Source: Deltaproteobacteria bacterium (GTDB lineage: Bacteria > Desulfobacterota > Desulfuromonadia > Desulfuromonadales > JAAYDE01). Taken from it: a DNA stretch of 34,196 nucleotides. This document shows positions 30,293 to 34,196 of the stretch, piece after piece (positions within the stretch are counted from its first letter, which is position 1; each line of letters begins with the position of its first letter). The notes below the pieces were generated by a model. It saw only the letters and a list, made by a program, of their open reading frames with translations. It made no database searches and was not told the DNA's origin. The position numbers and the translations under genes were made by a program. The stretch lies in NCBI GenBank assembly GCA_016934985.1, contig JAFGRU010000127.1:1-34196 (forward strand), in the 5' to 3' direction.

Positions 30293-31306
30293 CTATGATG
30301 TCGACTCGGCCGGGACCAGGGCCGGAGCGCTTTCCTGCTCCTTGTGCTCACCGAAGATGCTGGGCGTGAACTTCACATACCAGGCTGCGGATTGCACCTG
30401 GACAATATAAGCCATGGCAATAACCAAGGCCGCATCGGATCCTTGGGCGCCGAACGCATTGATGGCAATAGCCAGGGCAATGGACAGGTTGCGCATGACT
30501 GACCCGTAAACCAGGGCGATGGCATCGCCGCGGGGCAGCATCGCCTTGCCAACGACAGTGCTCAATACGAAATTCACAGCGTAGATCAGAACCAGCGGGA
30601 CGAGGATTTTCAGAAGCATCTCAGGTGCCGAAGCGATGGTTTTGGCTTTAAGGGCTAAAGCCACAAATACGATGCCGAGAACCCCCAGGCAGGAAAGAGC
30701 TGGAAATTTAGGTGCCAGCACTTTCTGGAAATCGTCCTGACCGTACCTGTTGACCAGAAACCTCTGCGTGGCATAGCCCGCCACCATGGGAAGGAAAACA
30801 ATAAACAGGATCTGCTTGAAAACCGCCGCCAGGCTCATCTCAATATTCGTACCCATGAACGCCTGAACGTAAAAAGGTGTTGCCAGAGAACCGAAGATCA
30901 AACCGATAACCGTCATCTTGATGGCCGCCGACATGTTGCCCCTGGCCAGTCCCGTCCACGAGATGGTCATACCGCTGGTCGGAACCAGTCCCGCAAGGAA
31001 AAGCCCGAGTGCCATATAGGGCCGGTCTTCGAAGAAAAATCTTCCGGCACCAAATGCCAGAAAAGGGACAATGCCAAAATTAATGAACTGGGTGATGACT
31101 TGCGCCTTGAAATCTCCGCCCTCGAAGACCTTTTTGATTTTCAGGGTCACCATCATGGGATAAACCATGAGAAAGGTAAAAGGGATGATCATGCTTTTAA
31201 GCCAGGTGGTTTCAGCAAACAGCCCATAAATAAAACCTGCTATCATCATAGTGGGAATTGCCACAATCAGGTTTGTGGAAAATTTTTTCAATATTTGCAA
31301 CATCAT
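30293..31306 (-). CDS. BASS/ACR3-like transporter (bile acid:Na+ symporter superfamily)
   Basis: A 337-residue inner-membrane protein with nine or ten hydrophobic helices. The frame is open from ATG 31348, but ATG 31306 (or 31303) follows AAAAGGAAGAA and starts close to the first helix; the longer form cannot be excluded because AGGGG precedes ATG 31348. Family marks are VPTSGMTISWTGLARGN in a discontinuous core helix and VYGSVMRNLSIALAIAI in the other, matching the crossover helices of bile acid:sodium symporters and ACR3 arsenite exporters. ACR3 usually has a Cys in a PC-[TS] motif; here it is PTS, so arsenite export is less certain and an organic anion is possible. It is transcribed divergently from the Crp/Fnr gene. 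Confidence 0.88.
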   Translation of the reverse strand: MMLQILKKFSTNLIVAIPTMMIAGFIYGLFAETTWLKSMIIPFTFLMVYPMMVTLKIKKVFEGGDFKAQVITQFINFGIVPFLAFGAGRFFFEDRPYMALGLFLAGLVPTSGMTISWTGLARGNMSAAIKMTVIGLIFGSLATPFYVQAFMGTNIEMSLAAVFKQILFIVFLPMVAGYATQRFLVNRYGQDDFQKVLAPKFPALSCLGVLGIVFVALALKAKTIASAPEMLLKILVPLVLIYAVNFVLSTVVGKAMLPRGDAIALVYGSVMRNLSIALAIAINAFGAQGSDAALVIAMAYIVQVQSAAWYVKFTPSIFGEHKEQESAPALVPAESTS

Positions 31307-31479
31307 TTCTTCCTTTTCTGTAGTAATCTCTCTTGATGGAAAATCCATTGGCCCCTAAAAGCATCAGATGGTTGACCCTCCTATTTTATTACCGGCATAG
31401 GCCGCTGGCATTGGCACTGACCACAGACACCTCCTTGTGTTGTTTTCACCGAGTTTTACAGATACGGGAGAAAAGTGCA

Positions 31480-31493
31480 TTGATCTCGATCAA
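31480..31493. promoter_or_regulatory. Perfect FNR-type box TTGATCTCGATCAA
   Basis: The sequence fits the FNR consensus TTGAT-N4-ATCAA with no mismatch. It lies 28 bases before the Crp/Fnr start codon and about 130-175 bases upstream of the possible starts of the divergent transporter gene. The position close to the start suggests autorepression; activation of the divergent unit is also possible. Confidence 0.8.
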
Positions 31494-31521
31494 CACAAAT
31501 AATATTTTTTGAGAAAAACAA

Positions 31522-32199
31522 ATGAAAAAATCGAAACTGCGGAAAATTGTTGCTGGATTCCCCCTTTTTTCAGAACTCCGGGAGGAGCAACTCGACAGGC
31601 TGATTGAACACGCCATCGTATCGCCATTACCTAAAAAGGCTCTCTTTTTCAGCGAGGCTACGACAGCCCATGGCATGCATATTCTGCTGACAGGCAAAGT
31701 AAAGCTGTTCAAAGTATCTGAGGAGGGAAAGGAACAGACCATTTTCATTTTAGGCCCCGGAGAACCTTTTTGCCTCTGTTCCGTATTTTGCGGTGGCAGG
31801 CTGCCGGGCAGTCTGGCTGCCCTGGAAGACAGCGAAATATTGTTTATCAGCCCGCGGGAGTACGAGCACCTTATGCGCGAAGACCCGTCCATCATGATGA
31901 ACATGATGCGGGTCATGTCGCGCCGCCTTAAAGAGGCCATGGATCTGATCGATTCCTTATCCCTCAAGCAGGTACCCTCCAGGCTGGCCGCCTATTTCCT
32001 GAGCAGGGAAAAGGATGGGAAGGTTACTCTCGACGTCTCCTACCGCGAGCTGTCCAAAATTATCGGCATCACCCCCGAAGCTTTGTCCAGGGTACTGAAA
32101 AAAATGACGGGGGAGAGACTTATCCAGGTGGAGGGAAGCAACATTTATCTAAAAAACCGGGCTCAGCTGGCAGATGCCGGGGATGGGCGGCTTTCTTAA
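31522..32199 (+). CDS. Crp/Fnr-family transcription regulator
   Basis: A 225-residue regulator starting at ATG 31522; the ribosome binding site is weak (TTGAGAAAAA). The N-terminal cyclic-nucleotide-type effector domain (about residues 15-130) includes LLTGKVKLFKVSEEGKEQ. Within it Cys84, Cys86 and Cys90 (FCLCSVFCGG) could sense redox, but the N-terminal four-Cys iron-sulfur arrangement of true FNR is missing. A long dimer helix follows. The C-terminal helix-turn-helix (about 175-197) has the recognition helix TPEALSRVLKKM. The E-x2-SR pattern is that of FNR, which reads TTGAT half-sites, and such a site lies just upstream. It is probably autoregulated and may control the divergent transporter and oxidoreductase. 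The effector could be heme, NO, redox state or another small molecule. Confidence 0.95.
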   Translation: MKKSKLRKIVAGFPLFSELREEQLDRLIEHAIVSPLPKKALFFSEATTAHGMHILLTGKVKLFKVSEEGKEQTIFILGPGEPFCLCSVFCGGRLPGSLAALEDSEILFISPREYEHLMREDPSIMMNMMRVMSRRLKEAMDLIDSLSLKQVPSRLAAYFLSREKDGKVTLDVSYRELSKIIGITPEALSRVLKKMTGERLIQVEGSNIYLKNRAQLADAGDGRLS

Positions 32200-32337
32200 G
32201 CTGGTGTCTTGACCAAAGGATAGACATGGATTTCCGGTAATAAAAAACTGAAAATTGTCCCGCTTATCGCAAGAAAAATCCAGTCTTGAACCTAATTTTT
32301 CAGTTTTCTCTGTCCCCTTTTTCAACAGAGATAGAAA

Positions 32338-32377
32338 AAACCTTCTGTTCTTCTCGGTGGAGGAGAGAAAAAGGTTT
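32338..32377. terminator. Probable bidirectional terminator between convergent genes
   Basis: AAACCTT (32338-32344) pairs with AAGGTTT (32371-32377), and TTCT/AGAA-type pairing continues inside imperfectly. Runs of A on the left and T on the far side fit use on either strand. The right arm overlaps the stop codon of the MshEN gene. Confidence 0.5.
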
Positions 32378-33467
32378 ACAGCGTTACAATTTTATTCTTG
32401 AGGATAAGAATTTCCAGTGCCATGGCAGCTTTGGCAACAAGCTGCTGCAACTCAACAAAGTTCCCTGTGAGGTTGGCCCGCTCCCCGTCCACATATAAAA
32501 CGGCAACGACCCTTCCCCCGATAGTAATCGGCAGCAAACCAGCAGACTGTTGGGAAGGTCCGCCAAAAGAAGAGATTATTCTGGCATTCAAAGGAGAAAA
32601 AGGGATGGGACCAACTAATAATTTTTTACTATCCACTACAGTTCTCAGAATAGAGGCATCATCAAGTGGAATTTGAACCTTGTCAAAATTTTCGACCATG
32701 GTTCCTTCGACATTGGCAACCCAGCCCCAGGACGATTTGCCTTGGACCGTAAACAGCGCCGTCCGTTTGAACACTTGAGACGCAAAGTGAATCAAGATGG
32801 CTGCGACATCATGCCGACTTGTTGTATTTACCAACCCAACTGAAGCTTCTTTAAATGTGAGAATACCCGCACTGCCAGACTGCATTGAAGTTTCGGCACT
32901 TTTCCTAACCAATTTCAAGTGGCTGTCCGCCTTTTTTTTGATCCCGGGTTCTACTTGAGGCGGATGGATTCCGTGAGACGTCTGTCCATTTAAAATCTGG
33001 TTTGCCACCATTCTTTCAGGAACAGGTCGCAGCTGTCGCTCAACTTTATAATACTTTTTCAACGCATGAGAAAGACTCAGCTCCGGAGTAACCACCGGAA
33101 AAGTCTCAAGGCCGGTGCGAAAAGCAATTTCCTCGATAACCTCCAGGTCGGTAGGGTTGGCCATGGCCACGGTCAATGTTTCCCCGTTCATAGCAATGGG
33201 AACGATGGAGTGGCGAGCAGCGATTGTTGAGGGAATCTGGGCAATTACCTCCGCCGGAATATGTTTGAGCCTTTCAGGCTTAATAAATGGCAGTTCAAAC
33301 TTTCTGCTCAACATCCGGGCGATATCTTCTTCCCTGACAAAGCCCATCTCGATCAGGATGATTCCTATTTTCCCTCCGTAAAGAGCCTGATATTCCAAAG
33401 CTTCATCCAGTTGGGACGTTGTGATTAATTTTTCATTTACCAGGATCTCTCCCAATCTGTAAGCCAT
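32376..33467 (-). CDS. MshEN/GspE-N domain protein with GAF-like C-terminus
   Basis: A 363-residue soluble protein. ATG 33467 is preferred over ATG 33518 because GAGAGG precedes it and the product then begins MAYRLGEILV, the usual domain start. Residues 4-27 and 33-56 match the two 24-residue motifs of the c-di-GMP-binding MshEN domain (RLGEILV, ALEYQ, then KIGIILIEMG), with the usual 5-residue spacer. Deviations are Lys in place of the conserved Gly in motif 1 and Lys in place of Arg in motif 2. The GspE_N region continues to about 145 (VPIAMNGETLTVAMANPTDL). A linker leads to a GAF-like domain (about 225-360) with LLPITIGGRVVAVLYVDG. There is no secretion ATPase domain, so this is a regulatory relative of type II secretion/type IV pilus ATPases. 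Binding of c-di-GMP is inference. Confidence 0.85.
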   Translation of the reverse strand: MAYRLGEILVNEKLITTSQLDEALEYQALYGGKIGIILIEMGFVREEDIARMLSRKFELPFIKPERLKHIPAEVIAQIPSTIAARHSIVPIAMNGETLTVAMANPTDLEVIEEIAFRTGLETFPVVTPELSLSHALKKYYKVERQLRPVPERMVANQILNGQTSHGIHPPQVEPGIKKKADSHLKLVRKSAETSMQSGSAGILTFKEASVGLVNTTSRHDVAAILIHFASQVFKRTALFTVQGKSSWGWVANVEGTMVENFDKVQIPLDDASILRTVVDSKKLLVGPIPFSPLNARIISSFGGPSQQSAGLLPITIGGRVVAVLYVDGERANLTGNFVELQQLVAKAAMALEILILKNKIVTL

Positions 33468-34196
33468 GTAACCTCTCAAAAGAATAAATTTTTCAGATAA
33501 TTGATAAGCCAGCCCCAAACCGGAAAGCTCCCCGCAAGAATGATCAATTGCTACAAAACAGGGCTTCCTGTCTGACTTCTTAAATGGCCGGTGCCAGTCT
33601 TATCTTTTCAATCTACCAATTTTCAGATTCCGGTTTCTTTAGCCTGGTATTAAAAACTATGGAGTCGTCCTCTTTAAACATATGGTTTATTAGTTAATTT
33701 ATATTACAACAATGATACCAACTTGGATTTTGTATATAACCTGTTGTAAACAATGGTTAAACTCGATTTCAAAGAAATGTTTTGGGAATGGCAAGGTTTT
33801 AACAAAAGTTTAGAAAAATAATTTTGTTTGCAAAGAAATCCCCTAAAATAGGGGGAGAAGGCAGGTTTTACCCAAAAGTAACATTTTAACCTTGGTAAAA
33901 CCCTTTTCAGAAAGGTTTCCGGGGAAAGAGCAAATTTTGAGAACTTTTTTCCCGGCAGGACAAAAAGTTGACCCGCCAAAGAAGTCCAGACGAGCGCAAG
34001 TCAGTTGATAAATCGGAGTATTAAGTTGCAGGGAATGTGGCGGCAAGATTGTTCTTGATACCTCTTATCGCAGTTGCCTAAAATAATCGGTAATAGTTGC
34101 TGGATTTCAGGGGGCGGTGTAAATCATTTTGTGTAAATGGCTTGGGTTTTAGTTGTCAGTAAGCTGGCATTCTGCCTTCGAATAGGATGGAAAAAC
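33468..34196. other. AT-rich noncoding region with inverted repeats
   Basis: No convincing gene is seen in 729 bases. Inverted repeats are CCCCT/AGGGG (33840-33844, 33850-33854), GGTTTTACC/GGTAAAACC (33864-33872, 33894-33902, perfect) and CCGGGGAAA with TTTTCCCGG (33919-33927, 33947-33955, one mismatch). Near the end GTGTAAAT occurs twice, 14 bases apart (34117-34124, 34131-34138), a pattern that can be found at transposon ends; no transposase is in view. The short ORFs here have no ribosome binding sites and look random. Confidence 0.6.

Overview
The window looks like chromosome of a Gram-negative anaerobe of the Desulfobacterota/Deltaproteobacteria, most like the Desulfuromonadales (Geobacter/Desulfuromonas relatives). 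This is inference from style: very large multi-PAS kinases with a sigma-54 response regulator, an HBM-type chemoreceptor next to cheW, a REC-GGDEF-EAL protein, a MshEN/GspE-N protein, a Crp/Fnr regulator with a perfect FNR-type box, and short dispersed inverted repeats. There are no rRNA or tRNA genes, phage genes, CRISPR arrays or intact transposases.

Layout. (1) 95-196: nested inverted repeat. (2) 342-3940 (+): two tandem paralogues of an unrecognised ~600-residue family. (3) 4196-9058 (-): a probable operon read right to left, REC-GGDEF-EAL, a 70-residue Cys-rich protein starting on an ATGA overlap, cheW, and a chemoreceptor, closed by a strong terminator at 4114-4147. (4) 9673-22565 (+): a 13-kb sensory block with a LytS-like membrane PAS kinase, a kinase-less five-PAS protein with a Cys cluster, a 1488-residue membrane/Cache/five-PAS kinase, a REC-PAS kinase and an NtrC-type sigma-54 activator, ended by a textbook terminator at 22652-22692. 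(5) 22749-22941: possible small-RNA unit. (6) 23036-26556 (+): a tandem-Usp protein running into a P-type ATPase with Na,K-ATPase-like (P2C) signatures; the junction looks like a broken or frameshifted fusion. (7) about 26645-26775: structured noncoding segment with five GGA motifs, mostly in hairpin loops, as expected of a CsrA-sequestering RNA. (8) 27107-28435 (+): M23 peptidase with a structured leader and a four-codon upstream ORF. (9) 28568-31306 (-): FAD oxidoreductase, a remnant of a second such gene, and a BASS/ACR3-like transporter, divergent from (10) a Crp/Fnr regulator at 31522-32199 with an FNR-type box. (11) 32376-33467 (-): MshEN + GAF-like protein. (12) 33468-34196: AT-rich noncoding DNA with several inverted repeats.

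How it fits together. Most of the window is signal processing. The left operon couples c-di-GMP turnover to chemotaxis. The central block has four sensors but only one DNA-binding output, so the three kinases may converge on the sigma-54 regulator. Starts were moved from the longest ORF to the codon with the best ribosome binding site for nine genes; these choices are explained in the entries.
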